Of a DNA stretch of 64,000 nucleotides, positions 1 to 10,167 are shown piece after piece. The DNA is from Stercorarius parasiticus (taxonomy: Eukaryota; Chordata; Aves; Charadriiformes; Stercorariidae), in contig VWZL01000903.1 of the NCBI GenBank assembly GCA_013396915.1, positions 271,780 to 335,779 of the forward strand, written 5' to 3'. A model generated the notes under the pieces. The model saw only the letters and a program-made list of their open reading frames with translations, did no database searches and was not told where the DNA came from. The position numbers and the translations under genes are program-made. Numbering within the stretch: position 1 is the stretch's first letter; the number at the start of each line of letters is the position of its first letter.

Positions 1-792
1 TATCGTAGCCATTGTAGATGGAGCAGCAGTATTACTGTGCAGCAGTTAGGATGAAATGGCATTTGCAGTGTGGATAGCTTTACTTCATTTGAGTGACACA
101 AGTCCATCCATCCATTCCCCCATCCATGCAATCATCCATCCAACCATCCATCTACCTATCTACTGTTATGTAGGTATAGATAGCTGCATCAGTACTGCAT
201 TATATTTTTTCTTTAAGCCAATTAGTCTACCTTTTGGTCAGAAATATCTGTAATTTGTCCCATAGCTGATTAGCCAACATATGCACAGTATCTAATCTGC
301 TATGATTAAATGATCTGCTACAGTGTGCAGAAATGGAATGCCATGCTAGAGAGACACTCAATACTTTTACCACCAGAAAGCAGGATGTGAGATTTTCAGT
401 CTGCAGAGGAGAAGGCAGAGGAAGAAAAGTTGGAAGAATGTTGGCAGAAGTTCACACTGGTGAAAGACAATTTGATTTTAAGTCAAATTTAAACTACGTA
501 CAGTACCATGAAACACTGCTTGGTGGAGGGGGATGGCTTCTTGTTCACCAAGTTAAAATCTTAAATTTTTTCTGCTCTGTATCAGATCAAGAAGCCAAAC
601 TGGCTTTCAGTCACACTGCAGATAGATCGTATTCAAATAAGGTAACTTTGGAGAACCACTGATAAACCTGCCTGTTCTGAATGTTACAAAACGTACTAAC
701 CTACGTATATGTCAGACATTAGTTTTGACACTTCATATTATTGAGCACTGTCAGGCAGCTGGAGCATAGAAATCTCAGATACAAAAAAAAAT
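1..792. other. Unique AT-rich sequence with a short microsatellite
   Basis: No gene or dispersed repeat is recognised here. The left part contains the CATC-type microsatellite listed separately. The remaining open frames are short and show no recognisable family. The stretch ends in a short poly(A) run (783-790) next to the 3' end of the antisense CR1 copy. Confidence 0.5.
103..172. repeat. Degenerate (CATC)n microsatellite
   Basis: About 70 bases are built from imperfect CATC/CATCCA units (CCATCCATCC, ATCATCCATC, CCATCCATCT), trailing into CTAC/CTAT units. The interruptions show it is an old array. A 65-residue open frame runs across it and is rich in P, S, H and I for that reason. I do not regard that frame as a gene. 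Confidence 0.85.
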
Positions 793-839
793 AATCATAA
801 AATCATATAATAGTTTGGGTTGGAAGGGACCTTTAACGG

Positions 840-1115
840 TTATCTAGTCCAACCCCCTGCAATGAGCAGGGACATCTTCAACTCGATCAGGTTGCCCAGA
901 GTCCTGTCCAATCTAAACTTGAATGTTTCCAGTGATGGGGCATCTACCACCTCTCTGGGCAACCTGTTCCTGTGTTTCACCACCATCATTGTAAAAAATT
1001 TCTTCATTCTACCTAGTCTAAATCTACCCTCTTTTAGTTTAAAGCCATTACCCCTTGTCCTATTACAACAGGCTCTGCTAAAATGTTTGTCCCCATCTTT
1101 CTTATAAGGCCACAA
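840..1115 (-). pseudogene. CR1 ORF2 C-terminal fragment
   Basis: A 91-residue minus-strand open frame corresponds to the C-terminal tail of CR1 ORF2. It contains TRGNGFKLKEGRFRL, followed by KKFFTMMVVKHRNRLPREVV and DAPSLETFK. These blocks are the usual CR1 signature, in which a conserved W before NRLPREVV is here replaced by R. It belongs to the same element as the RT fragment at 1412-1831 but is not joined to it by an open frame. The 63692-64000 copy repeats the same blocks. Confidence 0.88.
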
Positions 1116-1411
1116 TACGGTCTCCCCAGAGCCTTCTCTTCTACAGGTTGAATAACCAAAACTCTGTCAGCCTGTCCTCATAGGAGAGGCGCCTCCATTG
1201 CTCTGATGATTTTTGTGGTCCTCCTCTGGACCCGCTCCAAAGGGTCCATGTCTTTCCTGTGCTGAGGACTACAGAGCTGGACACAGTACTCCAGGTGGGG
1301 TCTCACCAGAGCAGAGTAGAGGGGAAGAATCAACTCCCTCAACCTGCTGGCCACGCTGCTTGTGATGCAGCCCAGGATACAGTTGGCCTTCTGGCCTGTG
1401 AGCGCACATTG

Positions 1412-1831
1412 TCAGCTCATGTCCAGCTTTTCATCCACCAGTACCCTCAAGTACTTCTTGGCAGGGCTGCTTTCAATCCCTTCATCCCCCAGCCTGGGAT
1501 ATGGGGGGGTGCCCTGACCCAGGTGCAGGACCCTACACATGGCCTTGTTGAACCTCATGAGGTTCACACGGGCCCATTTCTCAAGTTTGTCCACATCCCT
1601 CTGGATGGCATCCTGTTCCTCAGGCTTGTCAACTGCACCACTCAATTTGGTGTCATCCGCAAGCTTCCTGAGGGTGTACTCGATCTCACTGTCTATGTCA
1701 CTGATGAAGATATTGAACAGTGCTGATCCCAACACAGACACCTGAGGGACACCACTTGTCACTGATCTCCACCTGGACATCGAGCCTTTGACCACTACCC
1801 TCTGCACACGGCCATTCAACCAATTCCTCAT
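1412..1831 (-). pseudogene. CR1 ORF2 reverse transcriptase fragment
   Basis: A 139-residue open stretch on the minus strand is the middle of the CR1 reverse transcriptase. The order of motifs is typical: [10 protein letters not shown], then [17 protein letters not shown] (the RT block usually has GVPQGS, so a G appears changed to V), then LADDTKLSG, which holds the catalytic DD pair (usually preceded by F, here L), then the [10 protein letters not shown] block and the CRVLHLG block. The ORF start is artificial. The upstream RT sequence continues in frame beyond 1831 but is cut by a TAG at about 1845, and no complete ORF2 remains. In an intact element this protein copies CR1 RNA at the target site. 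This copy cannot encode it. Confidence 0.9.
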
Positions 1832-2354
1832 CCACCAAACAGTCTACCCATCAAATCCGTATCTCTGCAATTTACAGAGAAGGATGTTGTTGGGGACTGT
1901 GCCAAAGGCCTTACAGAAGTCCAGACAGACAACATCCACTCTTCCTTTGTCCACTGATGCAGCCACTCCATCACAGAAGGCCATTAGGTTGGTCAGGCAG
2001 GACTTGTCCTCGGCAAAGCCATGCTGGCTGTCTCAAATCACCTCCCTGTCCTCCATGTGCCTTAGCATAGCTTCTAGGAGGATCTGTTCCATGATGGTCC
2101 CAGGCACACAGGTGAGGCTGACAGGTTGGTAGTTCCCAGGGTCCTTTTTTCTACCCTTTTTAAAAATGGGTGCAATCTTTCCCTTTTGCCAGCCACCGGG
2201 GACTTCAGCTTACTGCAATGACTTTTCAAATATTGTGGAGAGTAGCTTGGCAACTCCATCAGCCAGTTCCCTCAGGACTCAGTAGTGGCAACTAGGTCAT
2301 AGCTTTCTAGCACCATGGTGGCTTCCAACTCCTGTTTGTTGCCCATACTGCGTG

Positions 2355-3118
2355 AAAAATGCCAATCTTTGATACGTTTCTGATGAACATGACTCCACAG
2401 GTCTCAAGTTATTAACTGACATCTAGGAAAGTTAAACTGATCAGAATAATTGCTCTTTGATCAGTATAAATATTTAGCCAAATTTAGCACTGGAATCAAC
2501 TGAGTTTATGCTAAGCTAGTGATCAGTCACAATCCTAAGTGTCAGTATTTTGATATACAAGCTGCCAAAGAAAGATTAAAAGTAGTAATTTCCTGCTTGC
2601 ATTGCATTTCTTGGTGAACATGATTAGGGCTGATAAAATATCAGGCAAAGTGCTTCTAGATCGTGTGCAATCATTTTCTCTTTTTTTATAAGCCAAAAGG
2701 ATGGAAAACCACAAAAGCACTTACAAAACATAAAGATACAATAAGTTAATGTGTTAACGCTAAATTATCAACTTAAAGACATCAAACTCAAACCTAAACT
2801 TGAACCCTGCCTTTTATGAAATTTAACTTTGTAAAACGTTACCTATTTCATATTTGCATTCGATGAAGATGTTAATGCAGTTATATGCATAAATGTATAT
2901 GTGACTGCAATAAATTATTTTTAATATACCAAATACTACAAATACGTAGACAATATGAAGAGCATTATCACTGTGTTTTAACACATACAGGTTTTTTACA
3001 GAGTAAAACAAAAAAATAAAGAAATTAAATCCACTAATATCCTACACAAAATATTCTATAAGATCTATAACTGCATTTATTTCTTCACTAATTTTTTTAG
3101 ATTCTTATACTGAGGGAG
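2355..3118. other. Unique AT-rich spacer between CR1 and LTR
   Basis: I see no gene, RNA gene or classified repeat. The sequence is strongly AT-rich, especially 2740-3110, and open frames are short and without recognisable motifs. Confidence 0.5.
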
Positions 3119-3664
3119 TGTCATGGTTTCAGTTGTGATAGAGCTAACTTTCTCACTAGCAGCTGGTATAGTTTTGGATTTGGGATGGGAACAGTGTGGT
3201 ACCATACTGATGTTTTTGGTTGTTGCTAAGCAATCAAGGCCTTTTCTGCTCCGCACCGCACCCCGCCAGCTAGCAGGCTGGGAGAAGACACAGCTGGGAC
3301 AGCTGACCCCAACTGACCAAAGGAATATTCCATACCATATGATGTCACGTTCAGTAGATGAAGCTGGGGGAAGAAGGAAGGGGAGGACCTTCGGAGTGAT
3401 GGTGTTTGTCTTCCCAAGTAACCATTATGCATGATGGAGCCCTGCTTTCCTGAAGACGGCTGAACACCTGCCTGCCAATAGGAAGTTTTGAATTAATTCC
3501 TTGGTTTGCTTCGGTTGTGTGTGAGGCTTGTTGCTCTACCTATTAATCTGCCATTATCTCAACCCACGAGTTTCTCCTCACTTCTTTTATTCTCTTGCCC
3601 ATCCAGACTGTGGGGAGTGAGTGAGTGTCTGCATGGTTCTAGCTGCTGGTTGGGGTTAAACCAC
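3119..3664 (+). mobile_element. Solo LTR of an avian endogenous retrovirus
   Basis: The segment begins TGTCATGGTTTCAGTTGTGA and ends with TGGGGTTAAACCACG. Conserved landmarks lie in between: AGCTGGTATAG (3161-3171), TTGTTGCTAAG (3220-3230), GGGACAGCTGACCCCAA (3297 on), ATATTCCATACCATATGATGTCACGTTC (split here by a natural variant near 3345), and TTATCTCAACCCACGAGTTT (3553 on). I recognise this string of blocks from memory as an LTR that is abundant in many non-galliform birds. I cannot assign its exact family name. The two ends are imperfect inverted copies of each other (CATGGTTTCAG versus GGGTTAAACCACG). No internal gag-pol-env sequence flanks it, so it is a solo LTR left by recombination. 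I could not delimit a clear target-site duplication. Confidence 0.8.
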
Positions 3665-5607
3665 GGTGCCAAGGAGATGGGGAAAGCCTCAGCTGAAGTT
3701 TCTTACAACTACAGCTCAAGCTTTCTTCACAAGATTAATGCAGAAATTTCTCTTGGACTTTTCTGCTTCTGGGGACTTTTTTGATCAGTCCACTCAAAAA
3801 GGTACAGTATTTTTCAGTTATTGTCTGCCATCTCTTGGTAACTGCTTAAGGCAACAAGCCACCTAATGACTTAAATACCAGCTAAGGGATATTTCAGGAA
3901 AATTACACCATTTTTTAAGAACACTCAGATATTCATTGAACTGTGTATGCATGGCAGGAGAAGGGAAGGTCATGGTGCACAAATGTTGTCATGGTAGTGT
4001 TTTTTGTATCCGTCAGATAGAAAACACGCTCCTTCATCCGTACTCTGAGAAGGGAATATGTGAGTTGAAAGAAAAGCTTGCTCTTTCACATGAACTGAGC
4101 TTCTTCAGCAAAAATGTGAATTCAAAATGAAAACGGAAGCTTGAGCAGCCACTCCAAAGACTGTGGAGGTTTGGATGTGGGTCAGTACACTGGTGTTTGG
4201 AAGTAATACTCTTTCAAGCATCCGGACTCATTGTGTAATGAGCTCCAGAGTGCCTTGCTCATAAATGACCTTTGTCTAAGGGTAGATCTGAGTCTCTACT
4301 TGCGTGAAGTACACAGTTACCTCTGACAGACAGCACTCTCCTGTGATAAAAAGGAGTGAGTAGCACTTTTCACTGGTTTCAGTGTGTGATGCTACTGTGC
4401 AAAAAGACCACATAAGAAAAGGCCTTTATTGCTTAACAGGTACAGTCCTCATGAGAAATCAAACTCATTTCCATTGGCTTCACTGACAAATAACTTTTTA
4501 ATAATGCATGTTCCCGATAGCACAGTAAAGCTCACACAGAAAGGGAAGACAGAGCTGGGTTTTCTACAATGAGCAACAGAATAATTTATCAGCTTCCAAC
4601 TCCATTCCTCAATCATACTGAAAAACAGAATTTTCCAAAGATCCATTTCTGGAGATAATAAGAAAGGCAGGAGAGAAATATTTTGGATCTGATGCCAAGA
4701 TGAAAATGCAGCCTTTGAAATGGAAAGAAAATATATCTTAATTTGAAATTTATGTACTATTACCACTGTTGCAGTACACTTGACAATCTATTACAATATT
4801 TTTGCCTGGACATTTCTCCAACCAAAATCCTGTTTTAAATCCTTTATGTTAATGGCATGAGGAACTCGGTACATTGCCATGCTAAGAGGTCTGCCAGTCT
4901 GCTCAACACTTTTGGAGGCATTCATACCTGTACAGTTAATAATACTTTTAACTTGCACTGGGAACAAGAAGACAAGTGTCTTCTTTGAGCTTTCTACATT
5001 TGAGGAGTTATGTCACACTCCTAACATCTCTTTGACAACACAGAAGTCATTTTTACAATAGACTTCTGTGTTGCTTCACATAATGGAATGCAGTACTGAA
5101 GGGACACTGCTTGTAAGGAGACCTGATTTTCTCTTTGTATTAAAAACATGCTTCAAAATGTTTGACAAGAAAAAAAATAGTAGAACTTCTCGAGATGGCC
5201 TGGCTTTACCTGGTTATGAAACTGGGCTGGAGTATCAGAGCAAATGTGTATGCCATTTGGTTTTTGGTTCATGAGCTATACATGCAGATACTTTTCTCCT
5301 TTGTCATATATATTGACATAAATGGTATACGTTATATCATACTGAAGGAAAAAAAAAACCATAAAAACTCTTGCTAAAAGAAAAAGAGTTCCATTTTGAT
5401 ATGGAAAATCTTCCGTATTGGTGTCTGGGATTCCTTACTTGGAGTATTTTGAAATTTTCCCTCAGCTCACATTAACTGCAGTCGGATTCCTGGGTGTTAC
5501 GAATGAAGACGATTGCCTTTTTATTTAATTTGTTTAAATATTAATAGAGCAATCTGACTGCAGGCCAGGAGAAGAGAATGAAGAGAAGAAATTGTGACTT
5601 CAAAGAA
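3665..5607. other. Unique sequence, no gene seen
   Basis: This stretch holds no recognised repeat or gene. A short poly(A) run is at about 5348. Open frames on both strands (for example 105 residues at 4449-4766 minus) have no domain signature. Confidence 0.45.
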
Positions 5608-6235
5608 GTCATAGAGTCATAGAAATATCAACATTGGAAGGGACCTCTGGAGGTCCTTCTATTGAAGACACCTGTTCAAAGCATTGCTAGCTTCAAAGTT
5701 AGATCAAGTTAGGTCCAGTTGAGTTTTGAAATTCTCCAAGAACTGAGATCCCACAGCCTCTCCCACAGCACCTGTTCCTGTATTTGGCTACTGGGACAGG
5801 GATTTTTTTTTTCACTTACACCTAGCCAGGGTTTCCTTTGCTGCAACTTATAACCATTGCTTTCATCCTTTTGCAGTGTGTTTCTGAGAAGAATATGGCC
5901 CCTTAGCCTTCCCTTTTCCAGCCTGAATGAACCCAGTTCCCTCAGCTTCTCCCCAGCCACCTTAGTGGCCTTCAGATGGATTCTGTCCAGTTTGCTGACA
6001 TCTGCCTTGTATTGAGGTGCCCAGATCTGGCCTTACCAGTAAGGAGGAGAGAGGGATAATCACTTTTTTTATCTGCTGGCTCTGCTTTCTCAATACAGCC
6101 CCATGTACAGTTATCACAAGAGTGCACTGACGACTCATGTTCAACTTGCCATCCACCTAGATACCCAGGATCTTCTCTGCAGAGCTGCAACTTAATCAGT
6201 CTGTGCCCACCGTGACTGTTCCTGGATGTCCCTTA
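5608..6235 (-). mobile_element. CR1 LINE 3' fragment, antisense
   Basis: The left edge shows two AGTCATAG units followed by ACATTGGAAGGGACCTCTGGAGGTC in broken form, which is the antisense 3' end of a CR1. The copy continues through the block for the conserved 3' region (TCTCCAAGAACTGAGATC, CCTGTTCCTG) and the segment ATCCACCTAGATACCCAGGATCTTCTCTGCAGAGCTG (in pieces from 6151), then loses similarity at about 6235. Several frames are broken, so it is non-coding. Divergence is moderate, greater than that of the copy at 63692. Confidence 0.88.
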
Positions 6236-9200
6236 ATCTTCCACCATACCATCAGTGTCAGAACAGGTTTAATCAATGTGCTCACCACACTCAAATGTAT
6301 TCTTTATAGGACCAGATATTCCGTAAGCTGTGGGGAACCAAGCCACTGTCTGGGGAAACTGCCATCTGCACCTATTAGTACAAGGCATTGCTGGAGTTAA
6401 ACTGCAAGCAAACCTATATGAAGTGTTGGGCCTGAAGCCTGCAGAGCCGGCGATAAACAAGACCACAGGAATGGGGACAAAGATTGAGCAACAAGGTTCT
6501 TCCTGAAATCTCTTAAAGACTTCCTGTCAGTGCAAGATTTCTTGCCACCCTGTAACTCCAGTCTCCAAAGATACTCAGAGATATCTACTTGAGAATCAAA
6601 GTGAGGGAGCTGAAGACGTTTCTCCCCACACCTGCCCACATCATCTCTCTCCCGGATATTGCCAAATTTGAAACAGGGAAGTAGAAGGAAGCTGAATTTC
6701 TCAGCCACCGAGCTTAAATAAGTAATGTATTCCCTTAAACTGCTATTAGAGGGGCAGACATTGAGATAAAAAGAATTTCACCAGTATTCACAAGAAGACA
6801 TTTGTCTAAGCTCTTGCAATTGGGGGCTACCTGAATGCTGGTACCTTTGGTAGTTAGTTGCCTGTTCTGCCTTAACCTTGTCTTAGCTCTGTTTCAGGAG
6901 GAACGAGAGCTATGTTGCTTTTGCATCATGACTCATTTTTCCCTAAGTGGTAGGTAAAGCCTCCTTTATATACATGCTGACAGAATGAAAAGGCACTTTT
7001 TCAATAGCATCTTCAGACACTCAGCTGTCAATGAGATTCAGCAAGGTTTCAAAGTATTTTCTAAGAGCAGCTGGAGCGACTGCTTGCTGATTGTTTATCT
7101 GATTGCCATCCCACATATAGAACTTACACATATATATAGGGAGGTTTTAAATTAAAACAGCAGGTGACAATTCCAAAACAAACTGAAGTTGGTATTTCTT
7201 CCCCCAAACATGGTTAAACTAGGGAATTCATTGGTACAGGATGTTGTAGTTGCTAAAAGGTTACAAAAAGCCACAAGAAAAATTATGGAAGGAAAATGCA
7301 TAAAAGCTATTAAACACAAAGATATCATCTTTAGCTCAAGATGTCCTTGGGCTGAAGATATATAGAGGACAAGAGAATGCACAGAAGAGGCAGTATTATA
7401 AACTTTCCATTTTTGTACTCTTCTCTGAGCATCTACTGTTGGTTACAGTTAGGAACAGGATACAGAGCTACAACTCCGAACTGGCCCTGCGTGACCTTTC
7501 TTGTGTTCTCATGTCGGTTTCTAACTACAATAAGACCACCAAAAACAGGAACAAAAAAGCTGTATTTCTAGAGCTCAAACTATTTGAAAAGATATTCCAA
7601 CCCCTGTGCATATCATATTTTATGGCCAATCCTGTACACATCATTTATATGTCAGGAACAGCAAATTTGTGACATTTAAGATCCGTCACAGAACCTTTTG
7701 TTCTGAATCTTCTCCCACATTTATAGAGTCAATCACCTACATCAAATGGCCATTTGTGCTCTTGGAGAATGTGAATACCAAATAAGAGCCCTATAGTAAC
7801 TCTCACTGTTGAGCAGGGTGTGGCAGCACATGGTGCAATAACCATGTGCTTATTTTAGTATAAACATATTTCAGTCATGAACATCTATGCCAAGAAGATT
7901 CTTAAGGAATTATTCTGACAAAAAAACCTCCAAACCAGTATCCACTATTACAGAGCTATAAATGAGCCATACTCAATTTAGAAAAATGAATTGATTTCTT
8001 TGGTTATGGGGAGTGTGGACTGGAAATAGCAAAGTTTTCCTGAAATAAACTGAAGTTGATTTATGTTTGGAAGTGTTCACAGGATGACATGGCTATCCGT
8101 CCTAGTATTATATGTGTACTAAGGAATCATTGAATTCCTTGAGTCTTGGTCAATCTTTCACTTCAAATCAGTCTTATTTTACAGGAATAACAAAGCTTTT
8201 GCTGTGCTCCTGGGGATTATATTTTTGAAATCTGCACAGATAACCTTGTTTCAGGTCAATTTTATTTTGCTTTTCCCTCCATTTCTTTCAAAACTTTGCT
8301 TTCAAAAAGCTTCCCACTAGTTTTAGAAATCTCTATTTAATGCATAACTGCTGATAGACTAGCCACTAATGCATTATTTATTACGTAAATCCTTATTACA
8401 TGCTAGCTTTGACATTCCCTCTTTGTGGGCGTGTGTAAGTACTTCATAAAGCATTGGGATTTCTTCTGTAGTTCTGCATTTTATGAAAAATAAAAGCCTA
8501 CTTGCTAAAAAGATCGGTGACCTGAGTGCCCAAATTATGCAGGATCAAGAATCTCAATCCAGTGGATTCAACAGTAGCCTGACAAAATACTTCTGAGCTT
8601 TTCACTCACTCTGGGTTTTAGCTGCTGTTTGCTCCCATTCTGTGACAAGAGGATGACTTGACTAAACGCAGTTTAGGGATTTCTTGTATAAGCTGATCCT
8701 TTTTAAGACAGGCAGTTCAGAAAAAAGACTTTTTCATAACCTGCTAGAATGCTCTACTCTATTTTTCTGTACCAGACAGTCTGCCCTCTGACATGCAGTT
8801 TGCTGCAGAAAGCCATGGAATACAGTAGGATTTCCCCTCGACTACGAGAAATGGGTCTAGAAGCCACAGCAGTGCTGAAGGATTACAGTAAGCCGTTCTT
8901 GGTGTTGTCTGAACACTTCCACAATTTTTCCTTTGGTCTGATGTTATTCTGGCCCAAGGACCAAGCGTCCTTTTGCAGTTGGAGCGACTCTCCCTGGCGT
9001 ACTGTTGGAGCACAGCTTCCAGGTCATCTTCAGCTGAAAGCAATCTGGTTCGTAAGCTCTGAGACCACTCCATGGCATAACCAAAGCACAGTAAGGGGAG
9101 GCAATTGGGAGGTACACTTCAAAAGGGAAAGCTCAGCTGATCTGAACCAAATCACTAATGTAGATGCAGCCATAAATGCTCACCGTAAGACCTAATCAGG

Positions 9201-9559
9201 AAAGTAGGCCATGTTAGTGGATATGTGTTGTGTTGCTCGGGCATCCAGTTTGCATACCAGAGCTGGCCACCTTGGAAAACTGGGCAGGGGAGCTTGTCTC
9301 CTGCTCCGTGTTTCGTGTGCAGCAAAGGAACATTTGCTTTGTGCTGGTGGCCCACTTTGAATGTACTTTTATCTAGAATTTCAGGGAACAAGACACATAC
9401 ACACATATGTCCTTGGGACCCTGAAATGCCCTGATTTTCCAGAGAAAAGTTGTGACTAGCTGTCCCAGCACAGCCCATTGAAATGGATTGCTAAAAAAAG
9501 GATTTACTCTACTGCCTGCCTATAAGTATCACTGGGAGAAATCTCAAATAAGATCCGAT
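6236..9559. other. Unique sequence, no gene seen
   Basis: No classified repeat is recognised. The only notable coding-like feature is a pair of overlapping antisense open frames at 8749-9195 (+) and 8759-9073 (-), discussed in the findings. Base composition rises modestly in GC around 8800-9350 and is AT-rich elsewhere. Confidence 0.45.
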
Positions 9560-10167
9560 ACAACTGTTGCCTGGATCTGTTTCCATTTAATATTTTCAGT
9601 AATGACCTGAATCATGGAATTAAAAACACTCTCAAATTCTGTAAATGACATCAGCTTTCAGAAGAGCTGCAAACCCTCTGGATTGGATCAGAGTTCAAAT
9701 GATATGGATACATTGAAGGCATGTCAGTAGAGTCCAAAATCAACAAGAGGTAACTTGCTAAAAATAAATATATTAACTGGGTAGCTGTGCAATGGCTGTT
9801 CAGCAGCTTTGCAGAAAAAGACATGAACACCACGCAAGGCCTATGTCTATTTATTCAGTGTACCACCCTTTCTGAGAAATGCAGATGAGCTGCTGAGAGT
9901 CCTTCAAAAAAGTAGAGTGAAAACAGGTTCAAGAAGCATGAGGAAAGGATGGAAGAGTCTAATTTTTTTAGTTCTTGAAAAAAAAAAAAGCCAGTAAAGT
10001 TTTAATAAAAGTTACATAGACTGTAGAATTTCCTCTTGAAGGTTTTTTTTCAGCTGATCAGATGAACTTCTATTAAGGTTGATGTAGGTGTCCTTGACCC
10101 TATTTCAATGCAGAGGGTACTGGATGGTCTCTTGAAATTTTCTCCAGCTTTACATTTCTGTGCTTGA
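9560..10167 (+). mobile_element. Ancient CR1 LINE fragment, sense
   Basis: This is a strongly decayed CR1 in sense orientation. The RT part is recognisable as TTTAATATTTTCAGTAATGACCTG (two pieces, from 9586), then CAAATTCTGTAAATGACATCAGCTTT (from 9632), where CR1 usually encodes the KFADDTKL block, and then a GATCAGAGTTCAAATGATATGGA-like block. The 3' end is at 10104-10167, with TATTTCAATGCAGAGGGTACTGGATGGTCTC and TTACATTTCTGTG, matching the end of old amniote CR1 subfamilies rather than the AATCATAG-type end. The region between (about 9850-10080) is poorly conserved. No open frame survives. Confidence 0.65.

Larger units (their letters stand above)
793..2354 (-). mobile_element. CR1 LINE, 5'-truncated, antisense
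   Basis: This is a chicken-repeat-1 type non-LTR retrotransposon lying on the minus strand. Its 3' end is at the left, where imperfect AATCATA units (793-812) precede the typical GGTTGGAAGGGACC block. The body carries the remains of ORF2: C-terminal region at about 840-1115 and reverse transcriptase at about 1412-2130. The 5' end is truncated near 2354, after the block reading TTGTTGCCCATACTGCGTG. An internal deletion is likely around 2280-2310, where the expected intervening sequence is short. The copy is dead: the RT region has an in-frame TAG near 1845. Compared with the other copies here it is moderately young and the most complete contiguous one. Confidence 0.95.

Noticed and set aside
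56..253. 65-codon open frame across the CATC microsatellite
   Set aside because: Its proline, serine and histidine content is produced by the simple repeat, with no family similarity.
1259..1726. 155-codon plus-strand frame
   Set aside because: It is the antisense shadow of the CR1 reverse transcriptase region at 1412-2130 on the minus strand.
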